Origin: Salinicoccus sesuvii
Lineage (GTDB): Bacteria; Bacillota; Bacilli; Staphylococcales; Salinicoccaceae
Direction: 5' to 3'
DNA: 64,000 nt
Assembly: GCF_042648145.1 (NCBI RefSeq)
Contig: NZ_JBHRWV010000008.1
Span: 1-64,000, forward strand
Below, in pieces: positions 7,677-17,800 of this stretch. The notes under the pieces are model-generated. The model saw only the letters and a program-made list of their open reading frames with translations, searched no databases and had not been told where the DNA came from. Every line of letters starts with the position of its first letter. Within the stretch, counting starts at the first letter, position 1. The position numbers and the translations under genes are program-made.

Positions 7677-8489
7677 ATGGAAAAACACCTTATATGCTTG
7701 GACCTGGATGGCACGCTGCTGACAGACGAAAAAATCATCAGCCCATTCACCAAGAAAGTATTATTTGAACTTAAAACACGCGGTCACGCACTCATGATTT
7801 CAACCGGCCGCCCCTATAGAGCGAGTGAGCCTTTCTACCGCGAACTCGGTATGGATACGCCGATTGTCAATTTCAACGGTGCTTTTGTTCACCACCCGCA
7901 AGATCTATATTTCAAGACCGTACACGAGGAACTGGATCTTGAAGTGGCTCGTGAGATCGTCAAACGTGTCCCGGACTTGAACATCCAAAACATTATTGCT
8001 GAAGTGAAAGATCATGTCTACATTCATTACCACGATGAAGTATTGTTCGAAGCTTTCGGTATGGGCAGTCCCCAGGTCAAGATTGGCGATCTGACACAGA
8101 ACATAGAAAGCGGACCGACCTCAATTCTTATCCAAGCTGAGGAACCGGAAGTGCCAGGGATTCGCCAAGCACTCGATGATCTTTTCGCGGAAACAATCGA
8201 ACATCGCCGCTGGGGGGCGCCGTATCCAGTCATCGAGATTATCAAAAAGGGCATCAATAAAGCAGTCGGTGTCGACTATTGCCGCGGCTATTTGGGTATC
8301 GATAAAAAACATACCATCGCTTTCGGTGATGAAGATAATGATACTGAGATGTTGCGCTTTGTAGAGCATGGTGTCGCCATGGGTAACGCCATAGACGAAA
8401 TTCAAGAGGTAGCAGACCATAAGACGGATACAAACAACAACGATGGCATTGGCCATTTCCTGAATGACTTTTTCAAATTGAATTTATAA
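7677..8489 (+). CDS. Cof-type HAD superfamily phosphatase
   Basis: Soluble haloacid dehalogenase-type phosphatase, 270 aa, subfamily IIB (Cof/YwpJ type). The nucleophile motif DLDGTLL is at about 9-15, the second motif Thr/Ser in MISTGRPYRAS at about 40-50, the Lys in KKGINKAVG near 197, and the metal-binding GDEDNDTEM near 222. Members dephosphorylate sugar phosphates, nucleotides or flavin precursors; the substrate cannot be read from sequence. AAGGAG precedes the ATG. First of three plus-strand genes with short gaps. Confidence 0.9.
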   Translation: MEKHLICLDLDGTLLTDEKIISPFTKKVLFELKTRGHALMISTGRPYRASEPFYRELGMDTPIVNFNGAFVHHPQDLYFKTVHEELDLEVAREIVKRVPDLNIQNIIAEVKDHVYIHYHDEVLFEAFGMGSPQVKIGDLTQNIESGPTSILIQAEEPEVPGIRQALDDLFAETIEHRRWGAPYPVIEIIKKGINKAVGVDYCRGYLGIDKKHTIAFGDEDNDTEMLRFVEHGVAMGNAIDEIQEVADHKTDTNNNDGIGHFLNDFFKLNL

Positions 8490-8508
8490 TAAAGAAGGGA
8501 GCAATCGT

Positions 8509-9351
8509 ATGCAATTGATCGCAGACAGCTGTTCTGATATTTCCTTAGAGACGCTGAAAACAATGGGAATTGAAATGATACCGCTTAAAATCACAATCGA
8601 CGACAAGGATTATCTAGACCAGCACGAAATTTCAAGTGAGGAAGTACTCAAGAGCATTAAAGACGGAAAGCGTCCACTTACCAGCCAAGCCAATCCGGAA
8701 GATTTTACGAAAGTATTCTTAAAATATGTGGAGAAAAACGAGCCGGTACTCTATGTCGCATTCTCCAGTGAGCTCTCAGGCACCTATCAGAGTGCGGTCA
8801 TTGCACGGGACACCGTTCTTGAAGACCATCCGGAAGCGGATATCACACTCATAGATACAAAAGCAGCAAGCTATGGGCTGGGTCTGATCATCGAGCGTGC
8901 GCATGCCTACTTGGAAGAAGGACTCGATAAAGACACGCTCCTCGCGAGACTCGAGAAAGATGTCAAAGCAATCCGCCACTTCTTTACAGTTCAGGATCTC
9001 GACTATCTTGCCAAAGGCGGTCGACTGTCAAAAGGCCAGGCGTTCCTCGGTGGACTACTCAATATCAAGCCGCTCCTTCATGTCGAAGAAGGCAAGCTCG
9101 TACCACTTGAGAAACATCGTGGCGTTAAAAAAGTGCACAACAGTATGATTCAGCACCTGATTGCAGATAATGTTACACACGAAGTGCATATCACTCATGC
9201 TGATGCAGCCTCCCAAGCAGAGCAGCTGAAAGACAAAATACTGGCTGAAACGAAAGTTTCCGAAGTTGAAGTCAGTACAATCGGTCCGACAATCAGCAGT
9301 CATACCGGAAACGGTACAGTCGCCATGTTCTATTTCAATGAAGGAGTGTAA
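8509..9351 (+). CDS. DegV family fatty acid-binding protein
   Basis: Two-domain lipid-binding protein (280 aa). DegV/FakB proteins hold a fatty acid and present it to the FakA kinase for acyl-phosphate formation. Seen here: LIADSCSDIS at the N-terminus, the TSQANPEDF segment (about 64-72) with the conserved Ser, the SSELSGTYQSA stretch (about 86-96), and FFTVQDLDYLAKGGR (about 162-176). GAAGGGAG precedes the ATG. Whether it serves as FakB1/B2 here is inference, since no fakA is in the window. The stop overlaps the first possible ATG of the next gene. Confidence 0.9.
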   Translation: MQLIADSCSDISLETLKTMGIEMIPLKITIDDKDYLDQHEISSEEVLKSIKDGKRPLTSQANPEDFTKVFLKYVEKNEPVLYVAFSSELSGTYQSAVIARDTVLEDHPEADITLIDTKAASYGLGLIIERAHAYLEEGLDKDTLLARLEKDVKAIRHFFTVQDLDYLAKGGRLSKGQAFLGGLLNIKPLLHVEEGKLVPLEKHRGVKKVHNSMIQHLIADNVTHEVHITHADAASQAEQLKDKILAETKVSEVEVSTIGPTISSHTGNGTVAMFYFNEGV

Positions 9352-9353
9352 TG

Positions 9354-10697
9354 ATGCCTAGAGTAATTATTGTAGGTGGAGTGGCAGGCGGTGCGACAAC
9401 TGCTGCCCAATTACGTAGAATAGACCCAGACATCGACATCACTATATATGAAAAAGGCCGCGATATCAGTTACGGAAATTGCGGACTGCCCTACCACATC
9501 GGTGGGGAGGTCAAGGAGCGTGATCAGCTCATCGCAGCGACTCCGGAAAGCTTCATGGAACGTGATATCGTTGTCAGAACATATCATCAGGTGACTGGTA
9601 TCGATGCTGATAAGAAGAAGGTCCAGGTCAAAGATATACTGAATGATCGAACGTTCGACGCTGAATATGACTATCTCATCTTATCGCCTGGTGGTGCCCC
9701 GCGAACCATTCCTGCACTGCTTGATGTGCCACAGGCATTTGTCCTCCACACACTTGAAAATCTGGATGAGATTAAAGCCCACATGCACAATAAGACTATT
9801 AAGCATGCAGTCGTTGTCGGCGGTGGTTATATTGGTCTAGAGATGGTTGAAAACCTTGTCCACCGGGACATCGATGTAACGCTTGTCCATCGTTCAGAAA
9901 ATCTATATCATCCTCTCGAGCCCGACATGAGTGCTTTCATCGTAGATGAACTCGCAGCAAAGGGCATCGATGTAAAATTAAACGCAGAAATTGTGGAAGT
10001 CGTCGGAGACACGGTCACTCTATCAACAGGTGAAGAAATTGATGCACAGATGATCATTGCCGGCATCGGTATTACGCCACGAACTGATTTCCTCAGAAAC
10101 TCCAATGTCGTTTTGAATGAAGCCGGGTATATATGTGTCGATCAGTACGGTCGGACTAATTACAAAGATGTCTATGCCGTCGGTGACGCCATAGAAACTT
10201 CTTACCAGCATCTGGATCACCCCGTCAATGTCGCATTGGCCTGGGGCGCACACCGCATGGCTTATATCATAAGCAACCACATCAGTGGTGATAAAGCGGC
10301 ACGCTTCGAAGGTCTACTTGGTACCAATATCATCAGATTCTTCGATCATGATATTGCTACACTCGGACTGCAGGTGTCAGAGCTTGATAGCTATCCACAT
10401 TTCGTTATCGATCATAAGCAGAAAAATAAAGCAGGGTATATGTCAGATAGTGTACCGATTCACGTGCGCCTCCATGTGTCAAAGAGTGATGGAAAAATCC
10501 TTCGGGCTGCTGTTGTCGGTACCGAAGGCGTCGACAAACGCATCGATGTTCTCGCCGCACACATTCGACTTGGCGGCACTGCCATGGACCTTGCCAACAT
10601 CGAAGTCGCCTATTCTCCACCTTACTCTAGCCCAAAAAGTGTACTCAACATGGTCGGATATAAGGCGATAGAAAAGATGAAAAAATTAAAAGAATGA
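9354..10697 (+). CDS. cdr: Coenzyme A-disulfide reductase
   Basis: FAD- and NAD(P)H-dependent pyridine nucleotide-disulfide oxidoreductase that reduces CoA disulfide. Staphylococci use CoA as an abundant low-molecular-weight thiol. About 447 aa. N-terminal FAD motif GGVAGGATTA, single active-site cysteine Cys43 in SYGNCGLPY (the CoADR signature rather than a CxxxxC pair), second dinucleotide fold VVVGGGYIGLEMVE (about 150), and FAD-contact YAVGDAIE (about 280). ATG 9354 is preferred to 9351 because AAGGAG lies 7 rather than 4 bases upstream. A related NADH oxidase or polysulfide reductase is a less likely reading. Confidence 0.85.
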   Translation: MPRVIIVGGVAGGATTAAQLRRIDPDIDITIYEKGRDISYGNCGLPYHIGGEVKERDQLIAATPESFMERDIVVRTYHQVTGIDADKKKVQVKDILNDRTFDAEYDYLILSPGGAPRTIPALLDVPQAFVLHTLENLDEIKAHMHNKTIKHAVVVGGGYIGLEMVENLVHRDIDVTLVHRSENLYHPLEPDMSAFIVDELAAKGIDVKLNAEIVEVVGDTVTLSTGEEIDAQMIIAGIGITPRTDFLRNSNVVLNEAGYICVDQYGRTNYKDVYAVGDAIETSYQHLDHPVNVALAWGAHRMAYIISNHISGDKAARFEGLLGTNIIRFFDHDIATLGLQVSELDSYPHFVIDHKQKNKAGYMSDSVPIHVRLHVSKSDGKILRAAVVGTEGVDKRIDVLAAHIRLGGTAMDLANIEVAYSPPYSSPKSVLNMVGYKAIEKMKKLKE

Positions 10698-10705
10698 CGA
10701 AATAT

Positions 10706-10735
10706 GCCCCCCCTCCTAGAAATCTAGGAGGGGGC
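10706..10735 (+). terminator. GC-rich hairpin after the CoADR gene
   Basis: A stem of GCCCCC and TCCTAGA paired with TCTAGGA and GGGGGC, with a 2-base C bulge and AA loop, lies 8 bases after the stop. It lacks a good T run, so termination efficiency is uncertain. Confidence 0.55.
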
Positions 10736-10803
10736 ATTCTGTAGATTACAATTAAAGATATTCAATGATCAGATCTCGTACACAACAGTTATAATGTGCG
10801 ATT

Positions 10804-12207
10804 TCAACGCTTACGTCTTTTAGCTACAAACCAGATGAATATACCGAATCCACCAAATATGAGAAGACCGGCATAGAGATAGCCATTGTTGAATCCAGTT
10901 TCTTCAACGATAGCGTAGAGTTCCGTCTCTTCCCGATCGAGAATTGCGTAAAATGCATCGCCCTCAGTATCGCTGCTACGCAGTAGATCACCAATCAAGA
11001 GACCACTGAGCATTTTCCCTTCGTCTTCTGCCTCTATTGGTACATCGACACTCTTCGTTACGGAACTGTCGTTGATGTTCAGGATAAAATCAACATCCGA
11101 CGTTCGGTAACGCTGAACGTAATGTCCTTCTGCGTTCTTTATTACTTCCCGCTCTCCATTATAGAGTTGCGGATATTTTGAGAAGACCTCATTGAGTGCG
11201 ACGATGTGGTCGACCACTTCCTTATCCGTCCATAAATCCATCTGCGGATGGATTTCAGGGAAGTCCGACCCGTTGAAGGCAACTTCTGTGCCGTATTGGA
11301 AAGCAATTGCACCAGGGTAGCCATACAAATAGGTGATCAGCTGACTGATACGTGTGCCTGGAAACATGTTCGCTTCGACTGCATGTATCGTGAAACGCTC
11401 TGTGAACCAGTGATCTGCAAGCAGCAGTATATCTTCCGTCGGATATTCCGGTATTTCGGTATCTACTGTACTGAATGCCTCAATGATGGCGTTTCGCAGT
11501 GCTGGATCGGTCGTATGATCGAAGCCTTCCACAGTGACGTTCTCACCTTCAATGATCGCATACGTTTCCACGCCTTCTGGCATAAAGCGCTGGGCGTCGA
11601 TATCACTCTGGATGACATTCATGCTCAGTCCGTCGACATTATATTCGTCAACGAATGTCTGGGCCATCTCTTGATATTGTGCCTGATTGTCTATATCAGT
11701 CAAATCGATGAACTGGACATCGGTTGTATCATAGTAACTCTGTTGAATATCGCTCAATACCGGGGTGTCCAGCACTTCATAACCATCGACTACTATAACC
11801 GGCATATCAACGATGATTTTCATACCGCGTGCATGGGCAGCATCAATCAGATTCTCGAGTGCTTCCCCACCGCCGAATGACGCTGCAATCTCTTCGTAAC
11901 TCTCGACATCGTAGCCGAGGTAGTCATCATCGGCCTTTTCAAATACCGGAGAGAGCATTACCGTATTAAACCCCATCTCCTGTATGTATTCTAAATTATT
12001 CTCAATACCGACAAAATCGCCACCAAACGGCAGCGCCTCGCTTTTATCCTCAGTAACGTTCACGTCATTGGAATCATCACCATTCAAGAAACGGTCTACA
12101 ATGACCGTATAGATGCGCTCAGCCTCTCTATCTTGGGCAGAAGCTTGTGGACTGAAGATGCCAACGCCTGCAAGCAGGACTGCCACATATATCACTAGTT
12201 TCCTCAT
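10804..12207 (-). CDS. Membrane-anchored alpha-amylase-like (GH13) protein with degenerate active site
   Basis: Secreted protein, 467 aa. A signal peptide (cleavage after ASA, about residue 24) is followed by a GH13-like barrel, a small beta domain, and a C-terminal membrane helix (about 443-461) ending AKRRKR, so the catalytic-type domain faces outward. GH13 landmarks are present (IYTVIVDRFLNGD, FGGDFVGIENNLEYIQEMGFNTV, GYPGAIAFQYGTE), but the active site is altered. Region I lacks the Asn-His pair (DMPVIV, 134-139). In region II the Arg and nucleophile Asp are Ser195 and Asn197. Region IV reads IHAVEA rather than NHD. Probably not hydrolytic; a glycan-binding role is inference. Single gene with its own neighbours unrelated. 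Confidence 0.8.
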   Translation of the reverse strand: MRKLVIYVAVLLAGVGIFSPQASAQDREAERIYTVIVDRFLNGDDSNDVNVTEDKSEALPFGGDFVGIENNLEYIQEMGFNTVMLSPVFEKADDDYLGYDVESYEEIAASFGGGEALENLIDAAHARGMKIIVDMPVIVVDGYEVLDTPVLSDIQQSYYDTTDVQFIDLTDIDNQAQYQEMAQTFVDEYNVDGLSMNVIQSDIDAQRFMPEGVETYAIIEGENVTVEGFDHTTDPALRNAIIEAFSTVDTEIPEYPTEDILLLADHWFTERFTIHAVEANMFPGTRISQLITYLYGYPGAIAFQYGTEVAFNGSDFPEIHPQMDLWTDKEVVDHIVALNEVFSKYPQLYNGEREVIKNAEGHYVQRYRTSDVDFILNINDSSVTKSVDVPIEAEDEGKMLSGLLIGDLLRSSDTEGDAFYAILDREETELYAIVEETGFNNGYLYAGLLIFGGFGIFIWFVAKRRKR

Positions 12208-12297
12208 TGCTATCCTACCTTCTGTTTTTATAATGCCAGTATACTAGATAAAATTTCAAAATAAGTACATGTCAATAAACGTTCACAAATTTACATT

Positions 12298-12324
12298 AAA
12301 AAAAGGCACTCTTTGAGAGTGCCT
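12298..12324 (-). terminator. Terminator of the yisL-type gene
   Basis: Minus-strand AGGCACTCT/AGAGTGCCT stem with a TTTTTTTA tail lies about 16 bases after the stop at 12340. Confidence 0.85.
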
Positions 12325-12339
12325 AGGCCCTGCTTTAGC

Positions 12340-12714
12340 CTATGAGAAAAGTGCAGTCAAAGGACCAGCTGGCAGATATATGCCGAGGGCAATCGTTACA
12401 ATCAGAAATACAATCAGTATGATGACCAAATTTCGTCCAGTTCCGGATTTTCTTTGCCTAATCAACGCCATTTCCATCAGACCGATAGAAACCAGACCAG
12501 ATAGGAACTTAAGACCGTACATCATCTGATCGCTACTACCGTAATCAAGGAACATCATAAGACCTGTAAAGATGACGATAAGGTAGATGAGTCTCAGGAC
12601 CATGTGCAGTGGCTTGGAGTAAGCGGACTGACCATCCGGAGTATCCACTGAATTGTACGTGATGATGAATAGGATGACTGCCAGCACGATTGCTGTCAAA
12701 TGCAAGTGTATCAT
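12340..12714 (-). CDS. YisL family membrane protein (DUF1516)
   Basis: 124 aa integral membrane protein with four hydrophobic helices, including MIHLHLTAIVLAVILFIITY at the N-terminus and a C-terminal ILIVFLIVTIALGIYLPAGP. The pattern HLTA... and the GP near the end fit the uncharacterised YisL/DUF1516 family of Bacillales. AAAGGAAG precedes the ATG. No function is known to me. It ends in its own terminator and is preceded by the FAH-fold gene on the same strand. Confidence 0.75.
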   Translation of the reverse strand: MIHLHLTAIVLAVILFIITYNSVDTPDGQSAYSKPLHMVLRLIYLIVIFTGLMMFLDYGSSDQMMYGLKFLSGLVSIGLMEMALIRQRKSGTGRNLVIILIVFLIVTIALGIYLPAGPLTALFS

Positions 12715-12768
12715 CGAATCTTCCTTTCAAATATGAATCATGAATATCTTATCATATTTCAGAAGAGA

Positions 12769-13671
12769 TTACTTGTCGATATATGTCGTCAATGTCCCGA
12801 TTCCATTGATCGAAACACGCACCTCATCACCAGGTTGCAGATACTGGGGTGGCTTCATGCCTGCCCCGACCCCACTTGGTGTACCTGTCGCAATCACATC
12901 ACCCGGTTCGAGAGTAACATATTTTGATACTTCCGCAATTAGTTCATCCAGTTTCAACACCATCTCCTTTGTGCTACCGTCTTGTCTAATTTTGCCATTG
13001 ACTTTTGTGACAATAGAAGTCTGTTCCGGATTCGGTAATTCATCTTTCGTTACGATAAATGGACCCATCGGGCATCCTCCTTTTAAACTTTTTGAAAGGA
13101 ATGCCTGGTGATGCTCCTTTTGAAGATCACGTGCCGTAATGTCGTTGATGATTGTATAACCGTATATATAGTCGAGCGCCATTGAACTCCGTATTTTCTC
13201 AGCACGCTTACCAATTACTACACCGAGTTCGCCTTCATAGTCGAGCTGTGAAGTGATGTCCTGATGATTTGGTATTGTTTCCTCATCGCCTGAAAGGCTT
13301 GAAGCTGCCTTTGTAAACACATAAAGACTTTGAACTTCGTTGTTTAGCTCTTCTGCGTGAGACTTATAGTTTCTACCAAATGCAATGACATTGTTCGGCG
13401 GTGTCACAGGCGCACGGAATGTGATTTCATTGAATGACGCCTTGTATTTATCTGCTTTACCGGACTGCTGTGCTTTTTCCACTAATTTTCGAACATGTTC
13501 CTGGAAATCCAATGTATGATATCTAGAGATACCTTCTAACAATGTTTTGGGATAGTTTTTATCGTCCCCGAAAGCTTCAAAAAGTTTCGGAAGAATCCAT
13601 GCACTTTCCTCACGTTTTACTTTAACGCCATAGTACGTCTGATCCCGATATTCAAATGTTAGAAATTTCAT
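12769..13671 (-). CDS. Fumarylacetoacetate hydrolase family protein
   Basis: 300 aa soluble enzyme of the FAH fold, which cleaves or decarboxylates beta-diketo acids or acts as acylpyruvase/oxaloacetate decarboxylase. C-terminal FAH domain from about residue 98 onward (VIAFGRNYKSHAEE). Metal ligands are expected in the DYEGELGVVIGK block (about 143-154) and the Asp of NDITARDLQ. The GDVIATGTPSGVG motif near the C-terminus is diagnostic. The substrate cannot be inferred; no aromatic catabolic genes surround it. Start ATG at 13671. Confidence 0.85.
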   Translation of the reverse strand: MKFLTFEYRDQTYYGVKVKREESAWILPKLFEAFGDDKNYPKTLLEGISRYHTLDFQEHVRKLVEKAQQSGKADKYKASFNEITFRAPVTPPNNVIAFGRNYKSHAEELNNEVQSLYVFTKAASSLSGDEETIPNHQDITSQLDYEGELGVVIGKRAEKIRSSMALDYIYGYTIINDITARDLQKEHHQAFLSKSLKGGCPMGPFIVTKDELPNPEQTSIVTKVNGKIRQDGSTKEMVLKLDELIAEVSKYVTLEPGDVIATGTPSGVGAGMKPPQYLQPGDEVRVSINGIGTLTTYIDK

Positions 13672-13720
13672 GGAATACGCTCCTTAATATGTGTATTTCC
13701 TTTATTATAACAGACTATAA

Positions 13721-14827
13721 CTATTTGTTGATTCCATTTTCAGAATTATTGGTGAACAAATTTTCTAAACTCCCAATCCGATATCTGTGCATGACGGCTG
13801 CGAGCACCATGATGAAAATATAAATCACGAGTACGATCCATACCATTCCAACGATCTCAACCTCTCCATACAACCGCAGGCCAATACCGTAGAATATAAA
13901 CATGAAAAGAATGTTCGACAAAATATAGAGTGTCAGTGCATACCTTCCAATTCGACTTAAGATGTCGAGCGTTCTTACAGGGGCGATGACACTTAGGAGA
14001 ATTAGCAAAATGAAGTATCCAAGCGCAAGTACAGGCCCACCGAAATTCTCTGCCAGAAGCCTGCCACTGTAGCTGCCGAGTGTCAGCACCTGTATGATTT
14101 TTATCGCCATTCCCCCGCCAGCGAGAACTAAGAAAAGCAGCGTGGTGAGTAGAAGGTTCGATTTTGTAAATTTGGCTATACCGATCTTGCCGAGGCTCAT
14201 GCCGACGAGAATCCATGGCAGTATGGTGAATACGAGCGCATAAAGCGAACTTGCTACGTTACTCGTGAGAATTTCAATGTTCAGACCGATGATCGCAAAG
14301 TAGTCTGTATTTGCAAATACACTAGTGTAAGTGTTAACGTCCTGCAGTGCTGTATAGACGATGTCGCTTGATGAACCGACGTTGGCAAAGAAGCCAACCA
14401 GTACGTTCATTATCAGATGAAAAAGAAAAAGTGCCATACCTGAAACAAACGTTGCCACAAATCCGGTACGCAAGAAAAAAAGTGCAATAAGTGTCATCAG
14501 TGCGAGCCCTGGCAAAAAGTCGAAACCAAAGATGAAAATGGTTTGTATGATGCCGATGATCAAGATGAAAACTGTTATCTTGAACAAGTTGCTGATGCCA
14601 TGATCCCTAAACGTATGAATTGTGTAGCCAACAGCGAGCGCTACCAGCGGCACGACGGCCCCACCGATGAATATGTCGAGTATCTGGTAACTGCTCAAAT
14701 TGCTGCCACTCAGATACTCGTAAGGATTGACTGCTTCAAAAGGCATCATATAGTGGAGGCCGTTCAACAACAATACCCCCATCAAGATGATACTGAAAAG
14801 CATTGTTGGACGGTGTTTTTCATTCAT
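13721..14827 (-). CDS. DUF418/YeiB-like multi-pass membrane protein
   Basis: About 368 aa with roughly ten hydrophobic helices. The C-terminal part (LDILSRIGRYALTLYILSN, then YRIGSLENLFTN at the end) resembles the DUF418 domain, where LSRxGRxALTxY and a late GPLE-like segment are typical. I chose ATG 14827, which overlaps the addA stop by 8 bases; a GGAG lies 12 bases upstream. In-frame ATGs at 14845 and 14875 inside addA lack ribosome sites. Overlap suggests translation coupled to addA. Function unknown; DUF418 proteins are suspected transporters or acyl-type membrane enzymes. Confidence 0.6.
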   Translation of the reverse strand: MNEKHRPTMLFSIILMGVLLLNGLHYMMPFEAVNPYEYLSGSNLSSYQILDIFIGGAVVPLVALAVGYTIHTFRDHGISNLFKITVFILIIGIIQTIFIFGFDFLPGLALMTLIALFFLRTGFVATFVSGMALFLFHLIMNVLVGFFANVGSSSDIVYTALQDVNTYTSVFANTDYFAIIGLNIEILTSNVASSLYALVFTILPWILVGMSLGKIGIAKFTKSNLLLTTLLFLVLAGGGMAIKIIQVLTLGSYSGRLLAENFGGPVLALGYFILLILLSVIAPVRTLDILSRIGRYALTLYILSNILFMFIFYGIGLRLYGEVEIVGMVWIVLVIYIFIMVLAAVMHRYRIGSLENLFTNNSENGINK

Positions 14828-17800
14828 CAAATCTAATCGCTCCATAATCAAAGAAATATAGATATACCGTAACATCTTTCTGTAATGCCTGCATCAAAGA
14901 CCGTCTATAGATATCCATCTGGGTGCTGTATCGGGCAATTAGGTCCGCTTCGGTCAGGCCAGTGTGCTGGACACGATCCGTCTTGTAATCGATGATAACG
15001 AAATCGTCGTCCATCTCGAGCAGTGCATCAACGATTCCTTGCACCATTTGATGCTCAAAATTCGAATAGCCGATGGCTTTCTGGTTCATGATAAAAGGTA
15101 TTTCAGTGTGAATCGAACGTTGCCCTTCGAGTAAGCTGCACATCATTTCGTCTTGAAGAAATGTATCAATATTACGGATCATCTGCGCTTGGTGCGCTTC
15201 TGTAATGAGCGGATCATCAGACGTCTGAGTCATGATCATTTCTTCGATAAACACACTTCTCTCCTGTGTTTCGAGCTTACGTAAATCGTCGTAGCGGTTG
15301 AGGAGATGCATCATCATCTGGTGCATCATCGTGCCGAATACTGGCGCATCCAATGTATCATTACGGAAATTCGGCGCCCGGAAATTCGGGGTTCGGTCAT
15401 GGCGGATGATGGCACTGTCGTCAGGTGGCGTTTCATTGCGTCGCTTGATTTCCGTCACTGATTCCTTATATACCGTCTCCGTGGCCTCTACGTGAGGATA
15501 ACGGTAAAGTATACGTTCTTTTAGCAACTGATTGTCACCGATCTTCATCGCCTCGATTTCATCTAGAGAAGTATGTTGAATTGTGCGCGGTGCTGGTGTT
15601 ATCTCTTCAATATACCGTATTTTAAGTGCATCCAGTGATGTATTGACGAGCACTGGCGCCAACAAATCTTGAATACTCCGGATCGATAGCCGGTCATCGG
15701 CATGCACCTTTCCGCCTTCGTAAGTAAACTTCTCCGTCATCTCCTGTTTATAGATAAACGGGATAACGAGCTGGTCGATGGCCCGCGTCATTGCAACATA
15801 GACGAGGCGCATCTCCTCACTGATTCGCTCCTGTTGGATCATCTGTCGGACCACCTGCGCGTGAATGCTCGGTAAGATGACTTGACCAACCGGCATGAAA
15901 CGCTTAAAGGCAATGCCTGCATCCGGATGAATAGTGACCTTCTTCATTAGATCCATCATATTGAGTTGCCTATAGAGGCCTGCATAAATGACATACTTGA
16001 ATTCGAGCCCTTTAGAAGCATGGATCGTCATGACACGCAACGTATCGGCATCATCAGAAACTGTATTCTCCTCACCGAAGTCTTGGCCGTCTTGGATCAT
16101 ACGATGGATATATGCAATGAACTCATACAGTGATAGATGAGACATCTTTTCAAATTCCATTGCTTTCTCGATGAATCCGTTCAGATTAGCGCGTCGCGTC
16201 AATCCACCCTTCAATCCTGCAAAATATTCTACAATATTGAGTTCGATATAGATTTCGTCAATCAGCTCCGGTACACTCATATATCTCGCATAGGACTGAA
16301 GTGTCACGAGTGTATCCACAAATGTCTCAATTTTCTTCATGATAAGTGCCGGACCTTCATAAAGTCGCAGCGCTTCAAACATATAATCGCAGTCGGAAGA
16401 TGCACGTATGTGGGCAATATCATCTTCAGTGAAATCGAACATCGGTAGACGCATGGTACCAACTAAGTGATCGTCTTGCAACGGGTTATCGACAATCGAC
16501 AGAATACTAATCATGGTACGAATCTCTAATGTATCGAGGTAACCGGAACGGTTATTTACGAAAACCGGCAGCTCCGCTTCCGATAGAAGTTTGCGGTAAG
16601 CTTCATTATCCCTCGTATTGCGTGTCAGAATAACGATGTCGCTATAGTCGACACCTTCCTTTTTGAACTGCTTTACGACTTGTGCGATATGCACAATCTC
16701 AGCATCATCCCCATGCTCTTCGGCTTCCTCAATGACATGACATTCCGACTGTAGCGGAGGGGCATCCAGATGATTGCCCTGAACGAGACGGTGAGTGTCG
16801 TCATATTCGACTTCTCCAACCTCCCTGTCCATGATGCGCTCAAAGACCGCATTAGTCAGGTCGATCACTTCACCTCGAGAACGGAAGTTGTGGTTCAGAC
16901 TGATCAGCCTGCCACTATCTGGATTACCGAAGCGTTCCGACTTCTCGATGAAAAGCGACGGATCGGCTTGTCTGAACTTATAGATGGACTGCTTGACGTC
17001 CCCGACCATAAACAAGTTACCCGTCGCTTCATCGCCTGTTTTAAGAGATTGGATGATGGCTTCTTGGACCCGGTTGATGTCCTGATATTCGTCGATCATA
17101 ATTTCCTTAAAACGGCTTTGGTAGAGCTTTTGTACAGCACCACCTTCAGCGTTCAAAATGGCAAGCGCATAGTGTTCATAATCTGAGAAATCCATTTCAT
17201 TACGCGACAATTTCTGGGTTTGGAAACGATCGACAACATCTGTAACGATGCTAATCAGCGTGTTGCTTGGTCCATTCATCGGTGACATTTCTTCTGCAAC
17301 ACGGTCGAGCGTATAACTGCGCGTCTCCTTGATTTCGGCGTAGCGCTGCTTTACCCTATTCTGCAAAGTGAGCAACTGCGCTTTAGCATCCGGGTCCTCG
17401 ATATTTTTAATAAATGCCGTCCGGCCGTCCTTGAGTGCAAATGGGGGGAGTTCTAAAGGCTCACCATTCCGGTTGGCCTCAATTGACTGGCGGACTTTCC
17501 CGGCAAGTGCTTCCAGTGCATCGAAAGCATCGCGTACCTGTGTATCTTTAATTGTACTATGCGATACAGTATTATAGTGGTGGCGCAGCAGATCGACATC
17601 ATGTGCCAAGGCATCCAGCTTGAGCTTGATGTTGTGTGCATGGGCATCAAGAATCGACTGCAGGTGTTCCATGTTGCGGTACTGATCCATATTGCGCGCT
17701 AGATAACCCTTGGGATCCGGACTGGCGACTGCAGTGTAATAGAGGTCGCGCACCGTGTTCAGTAGACCATCGTTGCTCTTGTCGGTCGACAGCATCATGG

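Noticed and set aside
11248..11880. 210-codon plus-strand frame opposite the amylase-like gene
   Set aside because: The minus-strand protein has a signal peptide, fold landmarks and a membrane anchor; the plus frame is a shadow without signals.
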